This document shows, piece after piece, positions 50,979-60,250 of a DNA stretch of 64,000 bases (position 1 is its first letter; each line of letters opens with the position of its first letter). The DNA comes from JANJUO01 sp942492935 (GTDB lineage Bacteria; Bacteroidota; Ignavibacteria; Kapaibacteriales; UBA2268). The notes below the pieces were generated by a model. That model was given only the letters and a program-made list of their open reading frames with translations, did no database searches and was not told where the DNA came from. Location: NCBI GenBank assembly GCA_942492935.1, contig OW818654.1, forward strand, positions 620,001 to 684,000, written 5' to 3'. Both the position numbers and the translations under genes were made by a program.

Positions 50979-52004
50979 ATGAATGACGAATTGATATTAT
51001 ATAGACCATTTCTTGAAGAGATTTTGGAAAAAATACAAGTTGCAAGATACAAAATGCTTAGGAATATTAGCACAGAAACAATGAATTTGTATTGGAGTAT
51101 TGGAAAATCTGTAAGTGAAAAAGTAAATACAGAAAAGTGGGGCATGTCTATAGTTGAAAAATTATCAAAAGATTTGCAGAGTGAATTTCCTGGAATAAGG
51201 GGATTTTCTGCAAGAAATATTTGGAGAATGAAAACATTATTTGAATATTATGAGAATAAATCAATTCTGACACCGCTGGTGTCAGAAATTGGTTGGGTAC
51301 ATAATTGCATCATTATTGAAAAGTGCAAAGATGATAAAGAAATAGAATTCTATTTGAGGAAGACGAAAGAAAGAGGATGGTCGAAAAATGATTTGATTGA
51401 AAAAATTGCAAGTAATTATTTTTACAATTTCATGCTATCCCAAAATAATTTCGTTCAGTCAGTACCTGAAAATATCAAGGCAAAGGTTGCATGGGAATTT
51501 GTTGATGATTATAATATTGAGTTAATAAATCCTGATTTGCCAATAATTGAAAAGGAACTAGAGAATTCGATCGTAAACAATATTGTCAAATTTTTACAGG
51601 ATATGGGTGGAAATTTTGCATTTGTAGGAAGACAGTTCCGAATTGAATATAATGAAAAAGAATATTTTATAGATTTGTTATTTTTTAATATCTCACTAAA
51701 TTGTTACGTAGTTTTTGAGTTAAAAGCACGTGATTTCGAGCCTAAGGATTTGGGGCAATTGCAGATGTATATGATGTTGGTGAATGAAACAGTAAAATCT
51801 ACACATCATAACCCTGCAATTGACATTATAGTTTGCAGGGGTAAAGACCGTACAATTGTTGAATATTTGTTAGCAGAAAACAAGCAACCAATGGGAGTAG
51901 CCACTTTCAATCAATACAAAAATCTACCAGAAATTTATGCTAAATATTTACCAAATGAAGAAGAAATAATAAAACGGCTAACAATAGTTGGAGAAGAGGA
52001 ATGA
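50979..52004 (+). CDS. DUF1016/YhcG-type PD-(D/E)XK nuclease
   Basis: The 341-residue protein has an N-terminal DUF1016 region ('MNLYWSIGKSVSEKV', 'FSARNIWRMKTLFEYYENKS') and a C-terminal nuclease domain with the catalytic D-(E/x)-K pattern 'YFIDLLFFNISLNCYVVFEL KARDF' (Asp about 230, Glu about 248, Lys about 250). The family includes E. coli YhcG and relatives implicated in DNA binding, phage resistance or RNA decay. The gene is complete and is followed by a lipoprotein gene that overlaps it. It stands as a cassette between RHS tips C6 and C7. Confidence 0.85.
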   Translation: MNDELILYRPFLEEILEKIQVARYKMLRNISTETMNLYWSIGKSVSEKVNTEKWGMSIVEKLSKDLQSEFPGIRGFSARNIWRMKTLFEYYENKSILTPLVSEIGWVHNCIIIEKCKDDKEIEFYLRKTKERGWSKNDLIEKIASNYFYNFMLSQNNFVQSVPENIKAKVAWEFVDDYNIELINPDLPIIEKELENSIVNNIVKFLQDMGGNFAFVGRQFRIEYNEKEYFIDLLFFNISLNCYVVFELKARDFEPKDLGQLQMYMMLVNETVKSTHHNPAIDIIVCRGKDRTIVEYLLAENKQPMGVATFNQYKNLPEIYAKYLPNEEEIIKRLTIVGEEE

Positions 52005-52702
52005 GAAAAGTAGTGATTTTGAAGGTTGTGTTTTTGTTAATAATTGTTGCATCTTGTAATGATAAACGGGTAAAATTATACTTCCCTGAAGACCAACTTA
52101 AGGAGCACAATATACCTAGTTTCGATATTAGAGTTGAAAGAAATTTACAAAGAATTAATGCTAGCTACATCATGAATATTATAATGATTGATAGTATTAA
52201 TTTTATTGAAACAAATAAGAAGAATTTGGAAAACTTTGAGCCTTATGAAACTTTACAAGCAATTGAATTAATGAGAGATAATATTAAAGATTTTATCTTT
52301 TATAAATATTATCTATATAACACTCAAAATGGATATTCATTGCAGCATATAGAATATCCAATAGATAGTTTAGGTAGAAAGAAAGTAATAATTTATACTA
52401 TTACTAAAAATTACGAAAATATAAAGCTAAATTCAGCATACATTAAATGGTCATCTAAACCTTACAATGAATTACCTGATTACTTAATGAAAGATTATGA
52501 AAATTTTGTACCTTTATATCTATGGGAAATTAATTTTCTAACAGACACAATTACAAGCAATTTGAGTTTTAAAACAATTCAAAGATTATATCCTGATTTT
52601 CAGGGTAAATATATTTTTAAGAAATACAAAGAGATAATAATTGATCATTCTTATTCATCATTTGATAGAAGTTTATTTGAAAAAATAAAGTTTGTGGAGT
52701 AA
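52001..52702 (+). CDS. Predicted lipoprotein, 233 residues
   Basis: The start (MRKVVILKVVFLLIIVASCN) has a lipobox (VASC) and overlaps the DUF1016 stop by ATGA. The mature part has 'ILYTITKNYENIKLNSAY' type strands and 'PLYLWEINFLTDTIT' but no named family. Its length and charge resemble the duplicated lipoproteins of the first array in kind, not in sequence. Coupled expression with a nuclease gene is unusual. Confidence 0.7.
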   Translation: MRKVVILKVVFLLIIVASCNDKRVKLYFPEDQLKEHNIPSFDIRVERNLQRINASYIMNIIMIDSINFIETNKKNLENFEPYETLQAIELMRDNIKDFIFYKYYLYNTQNGYSLQHIEYPIDSLGRKKVIIYTITKNYENIKLNSAYIKWSSKPYNELPDYLMKDYENFVPLYLWEINFLTDTITSNLSFKTIQRLYPDFQGKYIFKKYKEIIIDHSYSSFDRSLFEKIKFVE

Positions 52703-52721
52703 CTGATGATTCAATGCAAGT

Positions 52722-52825
52722 TTACCCCAGGCTTCTTCTCTATCATCCATACCGACTACCGATTCGGCTTCCATGGTTTGCTGAGGGATGATGATGTGAG
52801 AGATAAGGCATACAATAAAAAATAG
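52722..52825 (+). pseudogene. RHS tip remnant C7 (array III)
   Basis: The plus strand reads PGFFSIIHTDYRFGFHGLLR then DDDVRDKAYNKK and a stop. This copy is more diverged (Ile-Ile-His replaces Asn-Ala/Thr and HGLL replaces NGML), so it may be older. It lies between the lipoprotein gene and the VapB-like gene. Confidence 0.75.
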
Positions 52826-52872
52826 AAAATATGTTATTTCGTTTATCTTATAGGTTTTAATATAAGGTGTTT

Positions 52873-53094
52873 ATGTTTGATATTTATAGCACAATTGAAG
52901 AGTTGCCGATATCTACTCGTCAGGATTTATTTAATTATGCTGAATACCTGCACAATAAATATAATAAAAAAAAGAAATCAAAATCTTTTAAATTAGATTG
53001 GGCTGGTGGTTTATCTGAATTAAGTACCAAATATAGTTCCGTTGAATTGCAGCATGAAATATCAAATATGTGGCATAAAGAAGGTATTTATTAG
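52873..53094 (+). CDS. VapB-like antitoxin (DUF2281 type)
   Basis: From the ATG at 52873 (AAGG box 7 bases upstream) the 73-residue protein begins 'MFDIYSTIEELPISTRQDLF' and has a basic 'YNKKKKSKSFKLDWAGGLSE' hinge, then 'YSSVELQHEISNMW'. The 'DWAGGLSELSTKYSSVELQHE' portion is the common C-terminal part of DUF2281 antitoxins that pair with PIN toxins. The toxin that follows is broken. Confidence 0.75.
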   Translation: MFDIYSTIEELPISTRQDLFNYAEYLHNKYNKKKKSKSFKLDWAGGLSELSTKYSSVELQHEISNMWHKEGIY

Positions 53095-53252
53095 ATACAA
53101 ATATCTGGCTTGAATTACTTTTAAATCAAGAAAAAGCAAAAGAAGTTGAGCGATTTCTGGATTATATCAAAGATTCTGATATTTATATTTCTTCTTTCTC
53201 ATTGTATTCAATTTGTATTTATTTGTGCAGAATTAATAAAAGCAAACCTTGA
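53082..53252 (+). pseudogene. VapC-type PIN toxin, start lost and truncated
   Basis: The frame gives YLLDTNIWLELLLNQEKAKE, VERFLDYIKDSDIYISSFSL then YSICIYLCRINKSKP and a stop, the first 57 codons of a PIN protein. No ATG, GTG or TTG is available at the start and the rest of the usual 120-130 residues is missing. The 3' end runs into the terminator hairpin at 53244. Confidence 0.75.
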
Positions 53253-53277
53253 CAAGCATTATATCTTGTCAAGGTTT
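53244..53277. terminator. Bidirectional terminator hairpin
   Basis: AAACCTTGACAAG (53244-53256) and CTTGTCAAGGTTT (53265-53277) form a 13-base perfect stem with an 8-base loop. On the minus strand it lies 42 bases past the 53319 stop. Its left arm overlaps the end of the broken VapC frame, so the VapC truncation may have ended at this element. Confidence 0.8.
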
Positions 53278-53318
53278 GATTAACTGTGTTGTTTTTCTTG
53301 CTATTTACTAACAATATG

Positions 53319-55460
53319 CTATTCTATAATTAATTTAAGTACTTTTACGCCTTCTTTTGTACTGAACTTTGCAAGATAAATACCCTGACTTAATTTCTTG
53401 CCGGAATAATCTGCTAAATCCCAGTGAATTGAGAATTTGCCGGAATTGATTTGAGAATTGAGCAAAGTATTTACCAAATCACCATTAACACTAAAAATTT
53501 CTAATTTTGCAAAACTTGATTCTGCAACAGAAATCGCAAATTTGATATTTCTAAATGCAGGTATTGGACCTGCTGAAATTGAAAATGATGTTTCAGAATT
53601 TTCTAAATCTGTTGTAATTACAGACGCTGAAATAGCTCTACCAGTTCGGTAAAATGAACCTGTATGTGTATTAATTAATTTAACTGCTTTAACTTGATAT
53701 TCTAATTTGCCATCATACTTAAATTTGTCAATATATTCAGTATCTGTAATCAACACATTTGTAATTAATTTAAAATTTCCGGTACCTTCTTTTCGATAAA
53801 TAGCATATTTTGCATTTTTATCATCTTCAGGAGCAGTCCATTTTAATTCAATATCACCATTTGTTAGTTCTACAACTGATAAATTTTTTGGTTCTGATAC
53901 TTCCGATTTAGGGTATAATGTTAAAGTAGGGTCTCCCATCAATGCTGTATGTATATTTTTGGGTGCTACTGAATACAAAGTCCATCTTTGTTGGGTACCA
54001 TCATATATAGCAATAGGTTTATACAAACTTGTATTATTTTGAGTGGAAAGAACTGAAGTTCCAATAGGATAACCCATAGTCATTTTATGAAGATACCAAT
54101 GAGGACGAGCAGCCCATCCACTTGTTAATGCAGATGGTTCAGAACAAAGTGGCGCTCTAAGTAAACTATTTGTTACGTCCCAATCTCCAAAATAAGAACC
54201 AAAAAGCATAGTAAAAATAGTATTTACTTGATTGTTTACAAAATCATTGGTAGTGCCAATGCCACCTGCACTCGTAAAACTACCAGGACCAGTTGCATAA
54301 GTACCCATATAAAAATCAGTTTTCAAAGTATTAAAAAATGCTTTTTTTTCAACATTGTTTGCACCAAACCAAGAATAGAAATTCCTCCAGCCAGAAGAAG
54401 CAAAACCTTCTATTATATTTTTTGCAGTAAAGGATTCAGATTCGTCAACAAGACCTTTTCTGGTAAGCGGTATATTTCCAGTTCTATATGAGTGATTTTT
54501 ATTAAAATATCTTTTCATTAATTCAATCTCTGGTTCGGTCCATTCAGATTTGTGAAAAGCTTTCATATTGTACAAATCAATTCTGCCAACGGCGAGTTGT
54601 ATATTATTATTTCCAAGTACAGTCATATCGTATTTGCCATCACCCGGAACATTTTTGTTTTCTTCTCTTTGACCGCTTAATGCACCGAGATTAACAGAAA
54701 CATCAGTCCAAATACCTTCATTTATTGAACCATAATACATATCTGCGGGCCAAGCGCCTCCATGGTCTGGATGTCCGTCTGGTGGAAATGGTTGTCCATT
54801 TACTGCTTGAAAACCACCTGAATATGCAACAGGGACTCTTCCAATCAAAATTACTGTTGAAATATTTTGATTCTTATTGTATTCTTCCAAAATAATCATT
54901 TTTGTTGCTTTAACTTTGTCTTTGTCGAATTTTTCGGCTCTTGAAGCAGTTCTTGTTACTGTATTCCAACCTTCATTTTGCAAATCATTTACAAAAACTT
55001 CTATTTCATTTTTTAATGGCGTAACCATAGAACTATCAATTAAAATTAGACAAGTTCCAAAGTTTGGTTCAGCCATTTCTAAACCTACTGTTGTATATGC
55101 ATACCCAGATATAAGTCCTTCACTTCCATTTGAATATTTTGCAATTGTTGGTATCCATAATTCATATTCATAACATTCACCCGCAACAACATCATTATCA
55201 GTATAAGTAAGAACGAGTGAATCAACTTGAATGATTGGTGCTGAGCCAAAAGTTAAATCTGAACATTTCTTTTTAAATAGATAATATCCAACAGCAAGTT
55301 CTTTTTTCTCCCAACTTAATATTATTTGGGCTTTGGGAGTAGTGCTAATTACAGCTGTCAATACAGTAGTATAATCTTTAGAATCTACATATCTTTGTGA
55401 AAATAAGGAAATTGTGCTTATGATAAAAATCATAGCAAATTTCGTAATATAACTTTTCAT
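53319..55460 (-). CDS. T9SS-secreted protein with FN3 domains (gingipain-fold relative)
   Basis: The start at the ATG at 55460 is supported by AAAGG 8 bases upstream; a nearer ATG lies too close. The 713-residue protein has a signal peptide, an N-terminal FN3-like domain ('KAQIILSWEKKELAVGYYLF'), a central region like peptidase C25-fold proteins ('TVILIGRVPVAYSGGF', 'ADMYYGSINE', 'MGDPTLTLYP'), a second FN3 ('NGDIELKWTAPEDDKNAKYA') and a C-terminal T9SS sorting domain ('AKLEIFSVNGDLVNTLLN', 'LSQGIYLAKFS'). The His-Gly and Cys catalytic motifs of C25 are not obvious, so it may be non-catalytic. Confidence 0.8.
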   Translation of the reverse strand: MKSYITKFAMIFIISTISLFSQRYVDSKDYTTVLTAVISTTPKAQIILSWEKKELAVGYYLFKKKCSDLTFGSAPIIQVDSLVLTYTDNDVVAGECYEYELWIPTIAKYSNGSEGLISGYAYTTVGLEMAEPNFGTCLILIDSSMVTPLKNEIEVFVNDLQNEGWNTVTRTASRAEKFDKDKVKATKMIILEEYNKNQNISTVILIGRVPVAYSGGFQAVNGQPFPPDGHPDHGGAWPADMYYGSINEGIWTDVSVNLGALSGQREENKNVPGDGKYDMTVLGNNNIQLAVGRIDLYNMKAFHKSEWTEPEIELMKRYFNKNHSYRTGNIPLTRKGLVDESESFTAKNIIEGFASSGWRNFYSWFGANNVEKKAFFNTLKTDFYMGTYATGPGSFTSAGGIGTTNDFVNNQVNTIFTMLFGSYFGDWDVTNSLLRAPLCSEPSALTSGWAARPHWYLHKMTMGYPIGTSVLSTQNNTSLYKPIAIYDGTQQRWTLYSVAPKNIHTALMGDPTLTLYPKSEVSEPKNLSVVELTNGDIELKWTAPEDDKNAKYAIYRKEGTGNFKLITNVLITDTEYIDKFKYDGKLEYQVKAVKLINTHTGSFYRTGRAISASVITTDLENSETSFSISAGPIPAFRNIKFAISVAESSFAKLEIFSVNGDLVNTLLNSQINSGKFSIHWDLADYSGKKLSQGIYLAKFSTKEGVKVLKLIIE

Positions 55461-55576
55461 AACATACACCTTTTATATTTATTCTATCAAAAAAAAGCAA
55501 ATTAATTACTTTAACATACATAAAAAAGAAAATAGTTGAATTAAGAACAAAAATTAATATGAATGTTCCCGCTCAG

Positions 55577-58500
55577 CTATTTCAAATATTTATCCATTAA
55601 ATTCAATAAAAGTTCAATTGAAATTGGCTTTGTAATATAATCATCACAACCAATTGCAATGAATTTATCTCGTTCTTCACTAAAAGCATAAGCAGTTTGT
55701 GCAATAATCGGCACATCAGGTCTAATTTTTTTAATTTGGATAGTAGCTTCAATTCCATCCATTAATGGCATTTTAATGTCCATCAAAACCATATCAATAT
55801 TACTGTTATTTTTGATTATATCTACTGCTTGAATTCCATTTTCTGCATGAAATATTTTGTAATTTTGATTTTTTAATACTTTAGTTAAATATTGAAAACT
55901 TGTATAATCGTCTTCTGCAATTAGAATATTTCTCATTCTATTATATTCCAGTGTTTTTAATTCTGCATTTGGGTTGTTTTTAATTTTTTTTGTTTGAAGG
56001 AAAGGTATTGTAAAGTAAAATGTAGAACCAACATTTTTCATTGATTGTAACCAAATTTTTCCACCAAGTAATTCAACAAGTCCTTTACAAATTGCTAATC
56101 CAAGCCCTGCTCCCTCATATCCTCTTGATAAGGAAGAATCAACTTGAATGAATCTGTCAAATATTTTTTCTTGATATTCATTAGAAATACCAATTCCAGT
56201 ATCTCTAACAAAGAATTGAATATCATTCTTAATTATTTCATATCCGAATTCAACCCTGCCTGAATGAGTAAATTTAATTGCATTACTTATCAAATTTACA
56301 AGGATTTGGTTTAATTTACTTTCATCTGAATCAATAATAGCTTCATCAGAATTTAATTGTGGTGTATAATTCAGCTCAATTTCTTTAAGTTTTGCATTAT
56401 GCGAGAAAAACAAATATAAATCATTCATCAAAGCATTTAATGAAAATGATTTAATAGCAACATTCATTTGTCCTGTTTCAATTTTTGAAATATCCAAAAC
56501 ATTGTTAACTATTTCAATTAATCTCTTTCCACTTTGTTGAATTAAACCAGTATATTCGATTATGCTTTCTTTGCTAATACCATCTATTTGAAGCAGAGCT
56601 GAGAATCCAATGATTCCATTCAAAGGTGTTCGTATTTCGTGGGACATATTTTGAAGAAAGGCAGTTTTTAATTTATCGCTTTCTTCTGCTTGGGCTAATG
56701 CTTTGATGAGTTGTGCTTCTGCATTTTTCCTTTCTGTGATGTCTATTACTGTTCCTTGAAAATGTGTAATTTCTGAATTTGAATTTCTTACAATTATTGT
56801 GTAATCATAAATCCATCTAACTTCACCCTTAGAATTAAAAATTCGATATTCTTGTTCAAAAGATGTTCTTTCGAACTTTGAGTAATTTGCAACTTCTCCA
56901 GCAACTCTAATTAAATCATCTGGGTGTACAATATTTGAATAAGGAATTTTCCCGCTGATAAAATCCTCAGGTGTATAACCAAATTGACTTTTTATATTTG
57001 GAGAAACATATTCTACAAGCCATCCTGGTACATTTTGCCATTTAAATACAACTGTAGGACCACCAATGAATAATCTATTTACTTGATTTAGATGTTCTTC
57101 GCTCTCTTTTAAGGCAATTTCGTATTGTTTTCTTTCGGTAATATCATTGGCTAATGTAATAAGCACATCTTTACCGAAATATTTTCCTTTTATAGTCCAA
57201 ACATCTTTTGGAAAAATTGAACCATCTTTTCTTTGTCCCCAAAATTCGTATTTCTGAGGTTGTCCTTTAAAAGCAAGATTCACGAGTTCTACAACCCTAT
57301 TCAAATCATTTTTCTCAGGTGCTGATAATATACCGGGTGTTTTACCAATAAAGAATTCTCTTTCATACCCATACATTTCAACTGCACCTTGGTTAACATT
57401 GATAAATGTTAGGTCAGGATTTTGAATATAAATTGCATGTTTAACAGTATCAAATAATCCTAAATAATTTAACTCTCGCTCTAATAATTCAGCTTCTGCT
57501 TTTTTCCTTTCGGTAATATCACGAACAAAAGCACAATTAAATTCGTCATTTTCAAATTTGATATAATTAGCAACTATTTCTACTTCTATTAATTCACCAT
57601 TTTTCTTTTTTTGTGTAGTTTCAAATTTTAAATAACCTTTTATTTTAAGTTCTTCAAAATGATGAATCCATACATCTGCATTATAATTCACATCAACATC
57701 AGGAACTTTTAAATTTATTAATTCTTCTCTTGTATAACCAAGAAAATCACACGCTGCATGATTTACATCAACAATACGACTATCTGGTTTAATCCAATAC
57801 ATAGCATCAGAAGCAGAATCAACACTAATTCTTGTCATTTGTAAAATCTGTTCAGTTTTCTTGCGTTCGGTTATATCGTGATAATTTCCAAGGAAGCCAC
57901 ATACATCTGGGTCGTCTAATAAATTAACCAATGTGATTTCTATCCAGCAATAGTTTCCGTCTTTTTTCTTATAACGCAATTCAGTAGTTCTCGTTGTGTT
58001 TGGTGCTATGAGCAGAGATGAAATAAATTGTTTGCCAATCTCAACATCTTCAGGGTGTATAATGTCAAAAGTATTTTTACCTACAAGTTCATCTGGCTTC
58101 CAACCAAATCTTTTCTCAATATTTGCACTTTTATATTTAGTAATCCCATTTTCATCAAAGATTACAATTACATCTCCAATATTTGAAACCATTTTTCTTT
58201 CAATTGCTTCGTGTTTTCTTAGAGCTTCCTCTGCAATCTTTCTTTCGGTAATGTCGCGAGTAACTGCAAGGTGCAAGGTATCAACACCATTGCTCAATGG
58301 AACAGCGTGAGTTTCTACCCAGCGACATGGACCTTTTAGACCAACAACTTGATACTCTATTCTAAGAGTTTCCCCAGCAATCACTCTTTTATGTAATTTT
58401 AGATATGCTTCGTGATATTGCGGGTCAATCACATCTGTTATGGGTTTCATATATACTTGTTCTAATGAATCAGCGTCAATCATTTTTAGACCAGCTGGAT

Positions 58501-60250
58501 TCATTTGAATAAGCATACCATTTTTATCAATTATTTTAATACATTCAGGATTATTATCAATAATAGTTCTTAAATAAGTTTCACTTTGTTGAAGTTTAAT
58601 TTCAGCAAGTTTCTTATCCGTAATATCATGAAATGATGTAACAAATTTATTGTTTATGATAGGGGATGTTGATATTCTGAATGTTTTTCCATCCTTTGGG
58701 CTAATAAATTCAGTAATAATCGTTTCTGTTAAATTTTTATGTGTTTTCCAGAATTCTTGAATATAATCTTTATCTAACCCATAATAAGAAGATGCCATTA
58801 AACCTGAAATATTTGTTTCTTTGCTAATATTGTTAATATTATAAAAAGCGTGGTTTACTTCAAGAATTTTATAATCTATCATATTACCTTGAGCATCATA
58901 AATGATTTCATTTAATGCAACACCTTCTGATAATGTATCAAACATTACTTTAATATTTTCTTCTCTACTCTTGTTTATTTCTTCTGCAATTACTCGTTCA
59001 GTTATATCACGGACTGTAGTAATCACACCAATAATTTCACCTTCAGAATTTCTTAAAGGTGCAGTAGTGTCCGATGCCCAGCCAGATTTATTTGTAGATT
59101 TAACATCAAATTTCAATTCTATTGAATTTGTTATTTCACCATTTAAAGCTCTATTTATTGTAGCGACAACACCTGTTTCAACAAGAAATGGAAATATCTC
59201 TTCTGGACGCTTACCTAATACAAATTCAGCTTTTACCCCTGTCATGTTTTCCATAAAAGGATTCCAGACCATATATTTTCGATTCAAATCATAAACAATG
59301 ATTCCCTCTTGGGCGCTTTGAATAATTTGCTTATTGAAAAGGTTCAGTTCCTCCAACTCTTTTTCGGCTCTTTTACGTTCAGTTATATCTTGTAATATAC
59401 AATGTGTTTGTTTGAATTCACCATTAAGATTATAACCTATTTTTCCTTCAAATGAAATAAAAAGTAATTGTCCATTTTTGTGAAGCATCTCAAATTCACT
59501 ATGAATATGCCCTTGAGCTTTGAATAATGGAAATCTTTTTCTGAATGCTTCACGATATGCAGGTGATAGAAAATCACCAAACCATTTCCCAATAACTTCT
59601 TCTTTGGTATAACCAAGAATATCTAACCATTGTTGATTTACAATTATAAAATTACCATCAAAATCTAATGATTGATAACCTAATGGAGCTTTATCAAATA
59701 GAATTTGGAAATTTTCTTCACTCTCTTTTAAAGCAAGTTCAGTTTGCTTACGTTTGGTAATATTTTGCCAATTTGCCACAAATCCATCGCCAAATTTTGA
59801 GGCGTGAATATCAAATGCAAAGAGTAATTTATTTGAATCATCTTCAAAAGATAACGAGTCTTTAATAAAGGGATTCCCAATTTCAACAACTTTGCAGAAT
59901 TCATTGAATAATTCAAAAGAAGAAAAAGAAGGAAATAAATTAAGGATAGTATTTCCGACTTGTTGTTCGCTTGAAATTTGACTAATTTCACAAGCAGCTT
60001 GATTTACATATTCAATTTTGAAATCTACAATTTTTCCCAAGTCGTTTCGGATTGTTGTAAAAATTCCAAAAGCTTCAAGCATATTTTCTGATGAAGTTTT
60101 GAATAATTCAACACTTTGTTTTAATTCATTTGCAGAGTCTTTCAACTCTGAAATTTCTTTTTGGTATTTATTTTTAAAATTATCATATTCATTTCTCAAG
60201 GTTTTGAGCTCTAATAAAAGTTCCTCTTTTGTTTTATCTATATTATTCAT
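55577..60250 (-). CDS. Multi-PAS hybrid sensor histidine kinase
   Basis: From the ATG at 60250 (AGG box 7 bases upstream; an earlier TTG also in frame) the protein has about 1557 residues. Nine successive PAS/PAC units are marked by 'DITERK'-type endings. They are followed by a HisKA domain with the phosphoacceptor His in 'NMSHEIRTPLNGIIGFSALL' (about residue 1203), HATPase with 'NLISNAIKFTHSG' and 'GAGLGLAICKGLVELLGG', and a C-terminal receiver domain with Asp in 'VLMDIKMPLMDG' (about 1487). No membrane segment is predicted, so it senses cytoplasmic ligands or redox state. A PAS-only input of this size is typical of environmental bacteria. Confidence 0.95.
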   Translation of the reverse strand: MNNIDKTKEELLLELKTLRNEYDNFKNKYQKEISELKDSANELKQSVELFKTSSENMLEAFGIFTTIRNDLGKIVDFKIEYVNQAACEISQISSEQQVGNTILNLFPSFSSFELFNEFCKVVEIGNPFIKDSLSFEDDSNKLLFAFDIHASKFGDGFVANWQNITKRKQTELALKESEENFQILFDKAPLGYQSLDFDGNFIIVNQQWLDILGYTKEEVIGKWFGDFLSPAYREAFRKRFPLFKAQGHIHSEFEMLHKNGQLLFISFEGKIGYNLNGEFKQTHCILQDITERKRAEKELEELNLFNKQIIQSAQEGIIVYDLNRKYMVWNPFMENMTGVKAEFVLGKRPEEIFPFLVETGVVATINRALNGEITNSIELKFDVKSTNKSGWASDTTAPLRNSEGEIIGVITTVRDITERVIAEEINKSREENIKVMFDTLSEGVALNEIIYDAQGNMIDYKILEVNHAFYNINNISKETNISGLMASSYYGLDKDYIQEFWKTHKNLTETIITEFISPKDGKTFRISTSPIINNKFVTSFHDITDKKLAEIKLQQSETYLRTIIDNNPECIKIIDKNGMLIQMNPAGLKMIDADSLEQVYMKPITDVIDPQYHEAYLKLHKRVIAGETLRIEYQVVGLKGPCRWVETHAVPLSNGVDTLHLAVTRDITERKIAEEALRKHEAIERKMVSNIGDVIVIFDENGITKYKSANIEKRFGWKPDELVGKNTFDIIHPEDVEIGKQFISSLLIAPNTTRTTELRYKKKDGNYCWIEITLVNLLDDPDVCGFLGNYHDITERKKTEQILQMTRISVDSASDAMYWIKPDSRIVDVNHAACDFLGYTREELINLKVPDVDVNYNADVWIHHFEELKIKGYLKFETTQKKKNGELIEVEIVANYIKFENDEFNCAFVRDITERKKAEAELLERELNYLGLFDTVKHAIYIQNPDLTFINVNQGAVEMYGYEREFFIGKTPGILSAPEKNDLNRVVELVNLAFKGQPQKYEFWGQRKDGSIFPKDVWTIKGKYFGKDVLITLANDITERKQYEIALKESEEHLNQVNRLFIGGPTVVFKWQNVPGWLVEYVSPNIKSQFGYTPEDFISGKIPYSNIVHPDDLIRVAGEVANYSKFERTSFEQEYRIFNSKGEVRWIYDYTIIVRNSNSEITHFQGTVIDITERKNAEAQLIKALAQAEESDKLKTAFLQNMSHEIRTPLNGIIGFSALLQIDGISKESIIEYTGLIQQSGKRLIEIVNNVLDISKIETGQMNVAIKSFSLNALMNDLYLFFSHNAKLKEIELNYTPQLNSDEAIIDSDESKLNQILVNLISNAIKFTHSGRVEFGYEIIKNDIQFFVRDTGIGISNEYQEKIFDRFIQVDSSLSRGYEGAGLGLAICKGLVELLGGKIWLQSMKNVGSTFYFTIPFLQTKKIKNNPNAELKTLEYNRMRNILIAEDDYTSFQYLTKVLKNQNYKIFHAENGIQAVDIIKNNSNIDMVLMDIKMPLMDGIEATIQIKKIRPDVPIIAQTAYAFSEERDKFIAIGCDDYITKPISIELLLNLMDKYLK

